DNA of 64,000 bases, taken from positions 113,204 to 177,203 of the forward strand of contig NZ_JTEV01000021.1 of NCBI RefSeq assembly GCF_000786105.1, in the 5' to 3' direction. This DNA is from Bdellovibrio sp. ArHS. Its GTDB lineage: Bacteria > Bdellovibrionota > Bdellovibrionia > Bdellovibrionales > Bdellovibrionaceae. The position numbers were made by a program, and so were the translations under genes. The notes under the pieces were generated by a model. That model was not told where the DNA came from, ran no database searches, and was given only the letters and a program-made list of their open reading frames with translations. Shown here piece after piece: positions 43,052 through 51,467 of this stretch (positions within the stretch are counted from its first letter, which is position 1; each line of letters opens with the position of its first letter).

Positions 43052-43417
43052 ATGCAAGACAATCTCAGCCAAACATTCTCAGCTCTGGCCGATCCTACCC
43101 GCCGGGCCATGTTGGCTCGCCTTGCCAAGGGTGAGGCCAATGTCTCTGATCTTGCTGAGCCGTTCCTAAAGGACATGAGTCTTCCCGCCATCACCAAACA
43201 TCTTAAAGTTTTAGAAAAAGCCGGCCTGATCACGAAGTCCAAAGAGGCCCAGTACCGCCCCTGCAAACTGAATGGCGAAGCCTTAAAGACGGCTTCAGAT
43301 TGGATGGAGCAATACCGGGTTTTCTGGGAAGAAAGTTTTGATCGACTGGATGAATATCTCAAATCTGTGACCGCTAAAAAGAAAGCGAAAGGAAAGAAAC
43401 ATGGGCGCAAAAAATAA
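43052..43417 (+). CDS. ArsR-family transcriptional regulator
   Basis: 121 residues, winged helix-turn-helix: FSALADPTRRAMLARLAKGE, recognition helix in LPAITKHLKVLEKAGLITK, wing QYRPCKLNGEALKTA. It lacks the ELCVC metal site, and belongs to the group that pairs with SRPBCC proteins (SdpR-like). The last 15 residues are a basic Lys-rich tail. It overlaps the SRPBCC gene by 17 bases and has a strong promoter with a palindromic operator. Confidence 0.92.
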   Translation: MQDNLSQTFSALADPTRRAMLARLAKGEANVSDLAEPFLKDMSLPAITKHLKVLEKAGLITKSKEAQYRPCKLNGEALKTASDWMEQYRVFWEESFDRLDEYLKSVTAKKKAKGKKHGRKK

Positions 43418-44348
43418 ATCCAACGAAATTAATATCATTCGCATCTATGACGCTCCCATAAAACTAGTTTGGGATGCCTGGACAGACCCCAAGAAAGTGG
43501 CAAAGTGGTGGGGACCCCGAGGCTTCACCATCACAACTCACAGCAAAGACCTTAAACCAGGTGGCCATTGGGCATACACCATGCACGGTCCCGATGGCAC
43601 AAACTGGGAAAACAAAACTATTTACCACGAGGTTGAAAAATACTCGAAGCTTGTCTATGACCATGGTGGCAATGATGATCGTCCTCCCCTTTTTCGGGTG
43701 ACGGTTTTGTTTTCAGAAAGCAACGGCAAAACCACGATGGACATGACGATGACGTTAGAGACTCCAGAAGCCGCGGAACAAACTCGCAAGTTCATCAAAC
43801 AAGCCAGTGGGAACTCGACTTGGGATCGCCTGGCCGAATATCTTTCTGATGAAATTGAGCACAAAGAAAGATTTGTTATCAATCGCACATTTGCGACAGA
43901 CATTCATACCATGTTTGAAATGTGGACGAAGCCGGAACACTTTGCGAAGTGGCTTGCTCCGACAGGATTTTCAATGGAGTACATCCGTTCAGACATCAAA
44001 GTGGGTTCAACCACCTTCAGTATGATGAGCAACGGGGATATCAAGATGTACAATCAGATAAAATATCTCGATATCAAAAAGCCGGATCGTATCATCTATA
44101 CAACGGCCTTCGTGGATGAAAAAGAAAACCCCTCGCATCACCCGGCGTTGCCCGTGTGGCCTAAAACCATGCTGACGACGGTTCTGCTGGCCGAAGAAGG
44201 TCCCGAACTCACCCGCGTGACTGTCACCTGGGAACCGCAAAACCCCACCGCAGAAGAGCTGTCTGTGTTCATTCAACACAAACCAAGCATGACGATGGGC
44301 TGGACGGGATCTTTCGATAAGTTGGAAGATCTGTTAACGGAGAATTAA
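43401..44348 (+). CDS. Tandem SRPBCC/AHSA1 protein
   Basis: 315 residues with two AHSA1-like domains: first at about 8-145 (IIRIYDAPIKLVWDAWTDPK, KVAKWWGPRGFTI), second at about 155-312 (VINRTFATDIHTMFEMWTKP, HFAKWLAPTGFSMEY). A two-domain fusion is less common than the single form. The ligand is unknown. It is translationally coupled to the ArsR gene and followed by a terminator, so regulator and binding protein form a closed two-gene operon. Confidence 0.88.
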   Translation: MGAKNKSNEINIIRIYDAPIKLVWDAWTDPKKVAKWWGPRGFTITTHSKDLKPGGHWAYTMHGPDGTNWENKTIYHEVEKYSKLVYDHGGNDDRPPLFRVTVLFSESNGKTTMDMTMTLETPEAAEQTRKFIKQASGNSTWDRLAEYLSDEIEHKERFVINRTFATDIHTMFEMWTKPEHFAKWLAPTGFSMEYIRSDIKVGSTTFSMMSNGDIKMYNQIKYLDIKKPDRIIYTTAFVDEKENPSHHPALPVWPKTMLTTVLLAEEGPELTRVTVTWEPQNPTAEELSVFIQHKPSMTMGWTGSFDKLEDLLTEN

Positions 44349-44355
44349 AACTTCT

Positions 44356-44384
44356 AAAAGCCGCCTCTGAGCGAGGTGGCTTTT
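44356..44384. terminator. Bidirectional terminator
   Basis: AAAAGCCGCCTC pairs with GAGGTGGCTTTT (one wobble pair) around a five-base loop, with T or A runs at both ends. It ends the ArsR operon and the convergent exported nuclease gene. Confidence 0.82.
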
Positions 44385-44958
44385 ATTCAGGACGAGGACA
44401 CAATCCGTCTTTTTGACAATGGATCATTTGATCACGCAACAAAGACATTTCATCCAGTGTGTGCTCAAGTTCGTAATCAAATCCTACGGCTTTACCGCCT
44501 TTTTGCGAAATCGAGACAAATTGTGAAACATATTGGAATTGTTCGTACTCATACTTCTTGCCGGTGTCGGTATTGATAAAGTCAATCTTCTGTCCCGAGC
44601 CCAACACCTGCAGGAAGCGTTTTCTTTGCTGTTTGGCTTTTTTCAGACCGTTGCGCAGATCAGTGTAGCACTTCACCTCACCCACCATCGCGACTTTTTG
44701 CGTGTTTTTGTCCAATAGAACCATATCAAGTTCCCCGACCGTGCGACCTTTCACGTTGTAGGCAACTCCGACAATGACTTCATACTGAGGGGCCGGATAA
44801 AGCTCGGAAAACTCCACCTGAGCCACCTCTTCACAAACCGCTCCAGGGTCGCGATAGTGACGTGCGTGTGATTTGATTTTTTCAAAACTTTCCGCCAAAT
44901 CAGCCCAAGCTGATGAAGCGGCCAAAAGAAGTGCAACAGACAGCAGTAAATTCCGCAT
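44383..44958 (-). CDS. Exported PD-(D/E)XK nuclease-like protein
   Basis: 191 residues from MRNLLLSVALLLAASSAWAD, a signal peptide. The core VGELDMVLLD followed 16 residues later by VGEVKC gives Glu76, Asp78 and Glu94-x-Lys96, the D-(x)n-E-x-K active-site pattern of restriction-endonuclease-fold nucleases; QRKRFLQ after it supplies a typical helical Gln/Arg. The mature protein has four cysteines (CEEV, KCYT, HCQK, LCPR), fitting an oxidising compartment. Exported members of this fold are unusual; in a predator it could cut prey nucleic acid. Family call is by motif only. Confidence 0.6.
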   Translation of the reverse strand: MRNLLLSVALLLAASSAWADLAESFEKIKSHARHYRDPGAVCEEVAQVEFSELYPAPQYEVIVGVAYNVKGRTVGELDMVLLDKNTQKVAMVGEVKCYTDLRNGLKKAKQQRKRFLQVLGSGQKIDFINTDTGKKYEYEQFQYVSQFVSISQKGGKAVGFDYELEHTLDEMSLLRDQMIHCQKDGLCPRPE

Positions 44959-45072
44959 AGGGCCCCCAAGCTGCAAGGACTTTACCCGGAAACACCAAGA
45001 GGCTCTATGACCGATTGCTCTCTTAAAAAAAAGTGATGGAGCGTAAAAACTTTCGACAGCTTCAAAGGGATG

Positions 45073-45102
45073 AAAAAAACCGGGGACCCTTGCGAGCCCC
45101 CG
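45073..45102 (-). terminator. Terminator after the pirin gene
   Basis: On the minus strand CCGGGG pairs with CCCCGG around an 11-base loop and is followed by seven T residues. Confidence 0.82.
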
Positions 45103-45132
45103 GCCGTCCAGAACGTTCCTTGAATCTTGGTT

Positions 45133-46017
45133 TTATCTAACAACTTCCTGAGCCAGTTGTCCCATGCGGCCCAACTGATAATCTGTGATCGCCTGAAGAA
45201 TCTCTGCCTTGGAGTTCATCACAAAAGGACCATAACCCACCACAGGTTCATGCAAAGGCTCTCCACCCATGAATAGAATCTTGGCGTCGCTTTCTGCCGC
45301 AAGAGTAAAGCGCTCCCCTTGCGGGTCCAACACCGCAAGTGACGCTTCGGGAAGAGACTCACCTGTTCCCAGGCGCACTTTTCCATCTAGCACAAAAACC
45401 GAAGCCGTCTGACCTTGGGGAACTGTGAATTCCGCGGCAGCCCCCGCCGTCAATCTTATGTCCCAAAGATTAATAGAGGAAAAAGTCATCGCGGGCCCTT
45501 TCTGACCTTCGAATTCTCCGGCAATAATCCGCGCCGTACCGGCACCTTGGGCCACTGAAACCACGGGAATCTGATCTGACAAAATACCTTGATAGCGCGG
45601 TGGTGACATTTTATACGCGCGCGGCAAATTCACCCAGAGTTGCACCATTTCAAAGCGCCCTCCTTTTTTCGCAAAATCAGGCCCGTGAAATTCTTCATGT
45701 ACTAAACCGGAAGCCGCCGTCATCCATTGCACGTCGCCAGGCCCGATGATACCACCGCCTCCTGCGGAATCGCGATGCTCGACCTGCCCGTCGTAAACAA
45801 TTGTCACAGTTTCAAAACCACGATGAGGATGTTCGCCCACGCCTCGTCGTTCGTTCGCCGTTGCTGCGGGGAAAATGGCGGGTCCCGCATAGTCCATCAA
45901 AAGAAATGGCGACATCTCTTGAGCGCGGTCATTGTAAGAAAATATGGAACGAACGGGAAATCCATCGCCCACCCAATGACGCTGTTCTGTTGTCTGAGAA
46001 AAGAGGAGTTTTTTCAT
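45133..46017 (-). CDS. Pirin family protein
   Basis: 294 residues, a bicupin. The N-terminal cupin holds the metal ligands in GVGEHPHRGFETVTIVYDGQ and VHEEFHGPDF; PGDVQWMTAASGLVHEE is the pirin signature. Members act as quercetin dioxygenases or redox-sensitive cofactors; which applies here is unknown. ATG 46017 is preceded by GGAAATC-like sequence. It is divergent from the subtilase lipoprotein gene; the 240-base gap holds a GGATAT-TGG-ATATATCC near-palindrome at about 46177-46193 that could be an operator. Confidence 0.92.
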   Translation of the reverse strand: MKKLLFSQTTEQRHWVGDGFPVRSIFSYNDRAQEMSPFLLMDYAGPAIFPAATANERRGVGEHPHRGFETVTIVYDGQVEHRDSAGGGGIIGPGDVQWMTAASGLVHEEFHGPDFAKKGGRFEMVQLWVNLPRAYKMSPPRYQGILSDQIPVVSVAQGAGTARIIAGEFEGQKGPAMTFSSINLWDIRLTAGAAAEFTVPQGQTASVFVLDGKVRLGTGESLPEASLAVLDPQGERFTLAAESDAKILFMGGEPLHEPVVGYGPFVMNSKAEILQAITDYQLGRMGQLAQEVVR

Positions 46018-46257
46018 AGCGATTTCCTTTCGTTAAGATCTAATATAGCACTCCTAAGGGAGTTCGGTTAGGGACACAATAAGGACAGTTTGTTCCCTGT
46101 CTGCAACAATGCTTTCCTATTTCTTGGAGTCGTTCTGACCTCGAATTCGCATTCGCTTTTTTCTATCTTTCGGCACGGATATTGGATATATCCGCTTGGC
46201 TGACCGGACACCACCCTTTTTGGGGTCGAAATGGCCCTTCGGTCGCCAGGGAGAAAT

Positions 46258-49200
46258 ATGAAACTTCACTTATTTGCAGCTAGAACATCGTTAATGCCAA
46301 TTCTTATTTCCTTGGGGATCGCAGGTTGTACAGCCTCCAAGACAACGCCGGGAGAATTTTCCAACAACGGATTTTTAGATGGACTTTATTCAACTCGTCC
46401 TCAAGTTGAAGAACCCTTCATTGCAATTCTTAAGTTGCAAACGCCCGCCCTGCTGGAAACGGCTGTTCGCAAAGATGGAAAACTGCAAATTGACAAGCGA
46501 CTTTTGGCCGCGATCGAAGCGGAGCAAAAAGCCACTATTGAACAACTGACCCAGATTTCACCAGACATCCGCGTTCTCATTCGCTACCGTCTTGTCCTAA
46601 ATGGTGTTGCGATTTGGGCGCCGGCAAAAGCTCTTGATGCGATTCAGGCTCTGCCGAATGTCGTGATGGCAGAAAAATCAGGACACTTCTCTCGCCCGAT
46701 CATTCAAGCCGCCGAAACCGCAGGCCGTTTGGGAACCAACACTTCCGTCAAATTTATCGGATCGGAAGCAGCCCATGCGCAGAACATTCGTGGTCAAGGC
46801 ATGAAAGTCGGTATCATCGACACCGGCATCGACTACACCCATAAGATGTTTTTAGGCGAAGGCACAGAAGAGGCTTATAAAGCCAATAATCCGGGACAAC
46901 CCAACTCGGCCTTCCCGAATAAAAAAGTTGTGGGCGGTATTGACCTTGTGGGAACCGAATACAACTCGGGCTCGCCGAACTATGAAAAGCGCATCCCCCG
47001 TCCTGACGCGAATCCTTTAGATGAAGGTGGCCATGGCACTCACGTTGCGGGAACGGTCGCAGGCCTTGGGGATGACGTGCAAACTTACAGCGGTGTTGCG
47101 CCCGATGCGGATCTCTATGCAATCAAAGTTTTCGGTGCTAAAGGTTCCACGAGTGATGAAGTGGTCATCGCCGCTTTGGAATATTCCATCGATCCCGATG
47201 GTGATTTAAATTTTGACGATCAATTGGACATCGTAAATCTGTCTTTGGGCAGTGGTTACGGAAATCCTCATATCATGTACAATCATGCGATCAAAAACAC
47301 TGTTCGCGGTGGCACTGTCGTCGTCGCAGCGGCTGGGAACAATGGCGATAAAAGTTATATCGTCGGTGCTCCGGGCGTTTCTGATGATGCCATCTCGGTT
47401 GCTTCTGTGATCGACAATTCGAATCAGAATGTGCAGTTCCCTGCTGCCGCTTTCACCACGGCGACTGGCACTTTGAAAGAAGAATTCCTGGAAGGGGCTA
47501 TCACCAAACCGCTAGAGCAAGTTTCTGAACTTAAAGGCGAAGTGATCTTTTTAGGCGTTGCTGATAAGGATTTTGATGAGGCCACACAAGCACAAATCAA
47601 AGGCAAAGTGGCTTTGATTGATCGCGGAGTCGTGGCGTTTGCTGACAAAATCAAACGCGCGCATGCTGCGGGAGCCATTGCTGTTATCGTCGGCAACAAC
47701 GCTGACGGAGAAATGATCGTCATGGGTGGCGAAGGCACTTACGACATCCCTGGAATCATGATCACGAAAAAAAGTGCTACCGCCATCAAAGAAGCTTTGG
47801 CGAAGGGGCCGGTCATCGCCGACCTAAAATCCGGAGCTCTAGTGGAAAAACCATGGTTGGCAGACACCGCCTCACCGTTTTCTTCGCGCGGTCCCCGCTC
47901 TGAAGATGGACTGATCAAGCCCGAGATTTCTTCACCGGGATCCAACATCATATCGGCAGACATGGGCCTCGGCGACAAAGGTGTTGCGAACTCGGGAACA
48001 TCTATGGCAGCTCCGCATATCGCAGGTGTGATGGCTTTGCTGAAGCAAAAATTCCCGACATTGACTCCCCCTGAGCTTAAATCTGTCCTTTTAGGACATG
48101 GCAAAATCATTGCGGACGCGAACAAGAAAACTTACACCGTCAGTCGCCAAGGCGCAGGGCGCGTGCAAGTGGCAGAGTCTTTAAAAGCGCAAGTGGTTTC
48201 AATTCCGGCAACCATTTCTTTGGGCATTACGGACGTCGAAAAACAAAAAACTTTAAGTCGTCAAATCACTCTGAAGAACATCAGCGACAAGTCTGTAACG
48301 CTGACACCGGAATGGACTGGCTCGACGGCTTTGAAAGTTCAAGCACCTTCCGTCACGCTGGCACCAGGAGAAGCAAAAAACATCACAGTCACCGCCAAGA
48401 TTGTCGGCTCGTTGATGCAAAATCCCACTGACGAACTGGATGGGTTCTTGAAATTCAAATCGACTGATGACGTAGTCTTAAAGCTGCCTGCTTTGGCGGT
48501 GGTTCGTCAGATTTCTCAGGTCACAGCAAAATCTTTGACGGTGCACGCGACTTCCGCCGCGGATGCGGCTGGCAGCGTGGCCACGGTCGAAATTCAAAAT
48601 AAAGGTGTCAATACCGGGTATGCTTATCTTTTCAATCTTTTGGGTTCTGACACCCGCAAGAAGGACGCGAAACCCGACTTGGCCCACAATCGCAATTGTG
48701 ATATGCAATCCGCAGGTTACCGTCTGATTGAAAAAGACGGCGTTAAAAAGCTGCAAGTGGCGATCAAACTTTTTGAGGGCATGACCACTTGGAATACTTG
48801 CGAAGTGAATGTTCAGATCGATGCTGACGGCGACAATGTGACGGATCAGGAATTAGCCGGTCTTCCGGCGGAAGATGTTCCCGGCCTGAGCGGTGAACAA
48901 TTTGCCACTTTACTTTTAGATGGTGCCAAAGCCCGTGAACTTCGTAAAAAATTCGAAACGGATTTTGCGGCCACTCCAGAAAAAGCCAAAGAGGATTATT
49001 CTATGGCAGTTTTGGATCAACAGGCGATGTACGTGTTTGATAATGCGACGTTGGCCATCATTGAAGCTGATGTTTCGGCTTTAGCATTGGCCGCAACGGG
49101 TGAACTGAATATCAAAGTTTCCACCACGCACCAGGATAATGGCGCTATCGAATATGACGACTACCTGGAAAGTCACGCGACGAACTGGCAAAAAATCTCT

Positions 49201-49404
49201 GTCAACTCTTTGGCGCAAGGCTATGCCGAGCTGCCTGAGGAACTAGAGATCAGCGCTGGTGAAACGCAAAGTCTGTCTTTGCTTAAAGGTTATGGCTCAG
49301 AAAGCCTGATCCTGTATGCGCCACAAAACAGAGCCGTTCGCGACACTGTCCTAGAAGACTCTCAGTCGCAAATCGTGCCCGTCCTTTACAATTCTGAAGA
49401 TTAA
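46258..49404 (+). CDS. S8 subtilisin-like lipoprotein protease with PA domain
   Basis: 1048 residues from MKLHLFAARTSLMPILISLG, lipidated Cys24 (GIAGC). An inhibitor-like propeptide precedes the S8 domain, whose triad is Asp188 (GIIDTGIDYTH), His259 (GGHGTHVAGT) and Ser582 (NSGTSMAAPHIAG). A protease-associated domain is inserted at about 420-535 (KGKVALIDRGVVAFADKIKR). C-terminal parts include two Ig-like regions. The layout resembles lactocepin/C5a-peptidase. As an outer-membrane-anchored protease it probably digests prey or host proteins. GGGAG lies six bases before the ATG. Confidence 0.93.
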   Translation: MKLHLFAARTSLMPILISLGIAGCTASKTTPGEFSNNGFLDGLYSTRPQVEEPFIAILKLQTPALLETAVRKDGKLQIDKRLLAAIEAEQKATIEQLTQISPDIRVLIRYRLVLNGVAIWAPAKALDAIQALPNVVMAEKSGHFSRPIIQAAETAGRLGTNTSVKFIGSEAAHAQNIRGQGMKVGIIDTGIDYTHKMFLGEGTEEAYKANNPGQPNSAFPNKKVVGGIDLVGTEYNSGSPNYEKRIPRPDANPLDEGGHGTHVAGTVAGLGDDVQTYSGVAPDADLYAIKVFGAKGSTSDEVVIAALEYSIDPDGDLNFDDQLDIVNLSLGSGYGNPHIMYNHAIKNTVRGGTVVVAAAGNNGDKSYIVGAPGVSDDAISVASVIDNSNQNVQFPAAAFTTATGTLKEEFLEGAITKPLEQVSELKGEVIFLGVADKDFDEATQAQIKGKVALIDRGVVAFADKIKRAHAAGAIAVIVGNNADGEMIVMGGEGTYDIPGIMITKKSATAIKEALAKGPVIADLKSGALVEKPWLADTASPFSSRGPRSEDGLIKPEISSPGSNIISADMGLGDKGVANSGTSMAAPHIAGVMALLKQKFPTLTPPELKSVLLGHGKIIADANKKTYTVSRQGAGRVQVAESLKAQVVSIPATISLGITDVEKQKTLSRQITLKNISDKSVTLTPEWTGSTALKVQAPSVTLAPGEAKNITVTAKIVGSLMQNPTDELDGFLKFKSTDDVVLKLPALAVVRQISQVTAKSLTVHATSAADAAGSVATVEIQNKGVNTGYAYLFNLLGSDTRKKDAKPDLAHNRNCDMQSAGYRLIEKDGVKKLQVAIKLFEGMTTWNTCEVNVQIDADGDNVTDQELAGLPAEDVPGLSGEQFATLLLDGAKARELRKKFETDFAATPEKAKEDYSMAVLDQQAMYVFDNATLAIIEADVSALALAATGELNIKVSTTHQDNGAIEYDDYLESHATNWQKISVNSLAQGYAELPEELEISAGETQSLSLLKGYGSESLILYAPQNRAVRDTVLEDSQSQIVPVLYNSED

Positions 49405-49408
49405 TTTC

Positions 49409-49951
49409 TTAAGTGACTCCGCGGGTGAAGATTCTTTTCCACTCGCGGAGAGTGCGCACATAAATCACTTTGTTTTTTAAAGCGTCGCGGGCAAAAATCC
49501 TTAAAAGCTCGGGGCGCATTTTCGTGTGCACCTGCCACAGCGTTTTATATAATTTTTTGGTGTGTGCCCAAGTGACCTCGTCACAACCTGGGGGCAGTTC
49601 CTTGCGACGGGACCACAGATTCTGAATTTGCCTTTTCGTGCACCACCAGTAGTGCCGCCACAATGGAAAATCGATGAAGATCACAAGATCCGCCGCCTGA
49701 AATCTTTTTTCAATAATATCCAACGGTCCATACCCATCAATAATCCATCGCTCCCCTTTTTGGATCTCTAGTAAAATCTCAATGGATTCTTTGTGCGGGC
49801 GAATCTTCATTCCCGGTAAAAACTGGATGCTGTCAACATGGGTCAATGGCAAAGACTGAAGCTGCGAAAGCCGTCGACTTAAAGCCGTCTTTCCGCCACC
49901 GGCATTTCCGACCACTGCAATTTTTCTGATGTCTTTTATTTCCGCATTCAC
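49409..49951 (-). CDS. P-loop kinase-like protein (topology modulation/FlaR type)
   Basis: 180 residues. Walker A is GNAGGGKTALSRRLSQ; HVDSIQFLPGMKIR, WIIDGYGPLDIIEKRFQAAD and VIFIDFPLWRHYWW match the adenylate-kinase-like group annotated as DNA topology modulation protein FlaR. The actual substrate is not known for this family. It converges on the subtilase gene, four bases apart. Confidence 0.8.
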   Translation of the reverse strand: MNAEIKDIRKIAVVGNAGGGKTALSRRLSQLQSLPLTHVDSIQFLPGMKIRPHKESIEILLEIQKGERWIIDGYGPLDIIEKRFQAADLVIFIDFPLWRHYWWCTKRQIQNLWSRRKELPPGCDEVTWAHTKKLYKTLWQVHTKMRPELLRIFARDALKNKVIYVRTLREWKRIFTRGVT

Positions 49952-50021
49952 AAAATAAGAATGTCACCGAAAGATGTGTGCTTCAACACTATATTCGCTC
50001 AGCCAAGTCACAAGGAGGTCA

Positions 50022-50303
50022 CTAAGGCCCCTTTCCTAAAAGACTCTTTAAGGCGTCACGATCTTCGGGTTCGGGAACCAGCCATTCCGGCGGCAGATGT
50101 TCGACAGCATATTTCCAGGAAGCCAAAACCATGGGCTTTGCCAAGGGTTTGCCATGCAGATCCTTTAATAGATTCAGATGTCGAAGCAAGATCGTTCGTG
50201 TCGGCTTGTAAAAACCTTCAGCGTCTTTACCCGCATTGGTGACGACGTCCTCGGACTGTTCCACTTTTTGAATTAAACCCTGGAAGAATTTTTCAAGACT
50301 CAT
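50022..50303 (-). CDS. Small conserved-type hypothetical protein
   Basis: 93 residues, no signal peptide, mostly helical. MSLEKFFQGLIQKVEQSEDV opens it and a Pro-rich PPEWLVPEPEDRDALKSLL ends it. I do not recognise a family. The coding frame is the only good one in this interval and has a plausible start, so I keep it with moderate confidence. Confidence 0.6.
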   Translation of the reverse strand: MSLEKFFQGLIQKVEQSEDVVTNAGKDAEGFYKPTRTILLRHLNLLKDLHGKPLAKPMVLASWKYAVEHLPPEWLVPEPEDRDALKSLLGKGP

Positions 50304-50424
50304 AAGACTATTTGAACAAAGTTTCCTGCTGTCTCCAAGTCTTAACGCTTCTTTGTATTTTGACGATCACCTTCCCGGCCTAGAATCCAGAACATAGAAT
50401 ACGGGACAAAACCAGGAGGAAATA

Positions 50425-50877
50425 ATGGATAGAAAAGCCACCGCAGTCTGGAAAGGCAATATTCAAAATGGCAAAGGAGAACTCACAACCGAAAGTGGCG
50501 TTCTTAGAAATACCGCTTATACCTTCAACACTCGCTTCGGCTCTGATCTGGGAACCAATCCCGAAGAGCTGATTGGCGCCGCTCACGCCGGCTGCTTTAC
50601 CATGGCCCTGAGTGGAGCCCTTATGAAACAGGGTTTCACCGCGGACCGACTGGAGACCACCGCCGTCGTGACAGTCCAAAAAGAGGGTGAGGGTTTTACC
50701 ATCACTTCTTCAAAATTAAATCTTATTGCCGAAGTACCGGAAATTGATGCCAAAACCTTTCAAAGCATTGCCGAAGAAGCCAAAGTCGGCTGCCCCGTAT
50801 CCAAACTTTTAAAGGCAAACATCACTTTGCATGTCGAGTTTCGTTCTTCACAAAGAGACACCCGCGCCACGCCTTAA
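50425..50877 (+). CDS. osmC: OsmC-family peroxide reductase
   Basis: 150 residues; AGGAGG lies six bases before ATG. OsmC proteins reduce organic hydroperoxides with two redox cysteines, both present: AAHAGCFTMALS and KVGCPVSKLLKA. MDRKATAVWKGNIQNGKG and TNPEELIGAAHAGCF are typical of the OsmC subgroup rather than Ohr. Single gene with its own upstream region. Confidence 0.93.
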   Translation: MDRKATAVWKGNIQNGKGELTTESGVLRNTAYTFNTRFGSDLGTNPEELIGAAHAGCFTMALSGALMKQGFTADRLETTAVVTVQKEGEGFTITSSKLNLIAEVPEIDAKTFQSIAEEAKVGCPVSKLLKANITLHVEFRSSQRDTRATP

Positions 50878-50957
50878 TTCTTGTGCTAAGACAGAATCTT
50901 CAATTGCCTTCCAGGAAAGTCTCGACTCATAATAAAACTCTACATAAAGGATTTAAC

Positions 50958-51467
50958 ATGAGACTTTTCCTGGTTGTTTTAGGCTTTTTTCTTAGCTCCT
51001 GCGCTCTTAAAGGCAACACCATTAAAGATGTTCCCGCAATCAAAGCTGAAAACATTCAAGTTTCACCGATGAGCGGCCTTCCGAAAAGAACTGTTTCCTT
51101 GAGTATTATTGATGCGCGCGCCGATGACATGCGCGTGCAGTCGACAGAACTTCGCAGCGAAGTGGCCCGCGCGGTGACTGAAGCCTTGGCGCGCGAAAAC
51201 ATTCAGGTGCAAACACCAGGAGCCAACGCTCTGGTGTTAACAATTCAAGATTATGCAACGGGACAGTTTAAAGAAGGCTGCGTAAAAATCGTCAGCAGTC
51301 TGACGATTCCTCAGAAAGCCAAACTTCATGCCGAGGCCGCAAGCTGTTTTGAAATGAAGCATCCTTTCGGATTTAAAATGAGTGCGGATGTCACCAAAGC
51401 CTATGAAGAGGCTCTTAGCCTGACTTTTAAAAATTTAGATCAGGCCTTGAGTAAATTGATTTTTTAA
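50958..51467 (+). CDS. YajG-like lipoprotein
   Basis: 169 residues from MRLFLVVLGFFLSSCALKGN, lipobox LSSC. The mature protein resembles the YajG/LptE-like small fold: VSLSIIDARADDMRVQSTEL, then VARAVTEALARENIQVQ. AAAGG lies seven bases upstream of the ATG. It overlaps the giant lipoprotein gene tail to tail by four bases. Function unknown. Confidence 0.78.
   Translation: MRLFLVVLGFFLSSCALKGNTIKDVPAIKAENIQVSPMSGLPKRTVSLSIIDARADDMRVQSTELRSEVARAVTEALARENIQVQTPGANALVLTIQDYATGQFKEGCVKIVSSLTIPQKAKLHAEAASCFEMKHPFGFKMSADVTKAYEEALSLTFKNLDQALSKLIF

Noticed and set aside
49411..49448. Hairpin CTCCGCGGGTG/CACTCGCGGAG as terminator of the subtilase gene
   Set aside because: One mismatch and no T run; it lies inside the 3' end of the convergent P-loop gene and may be coincidental.
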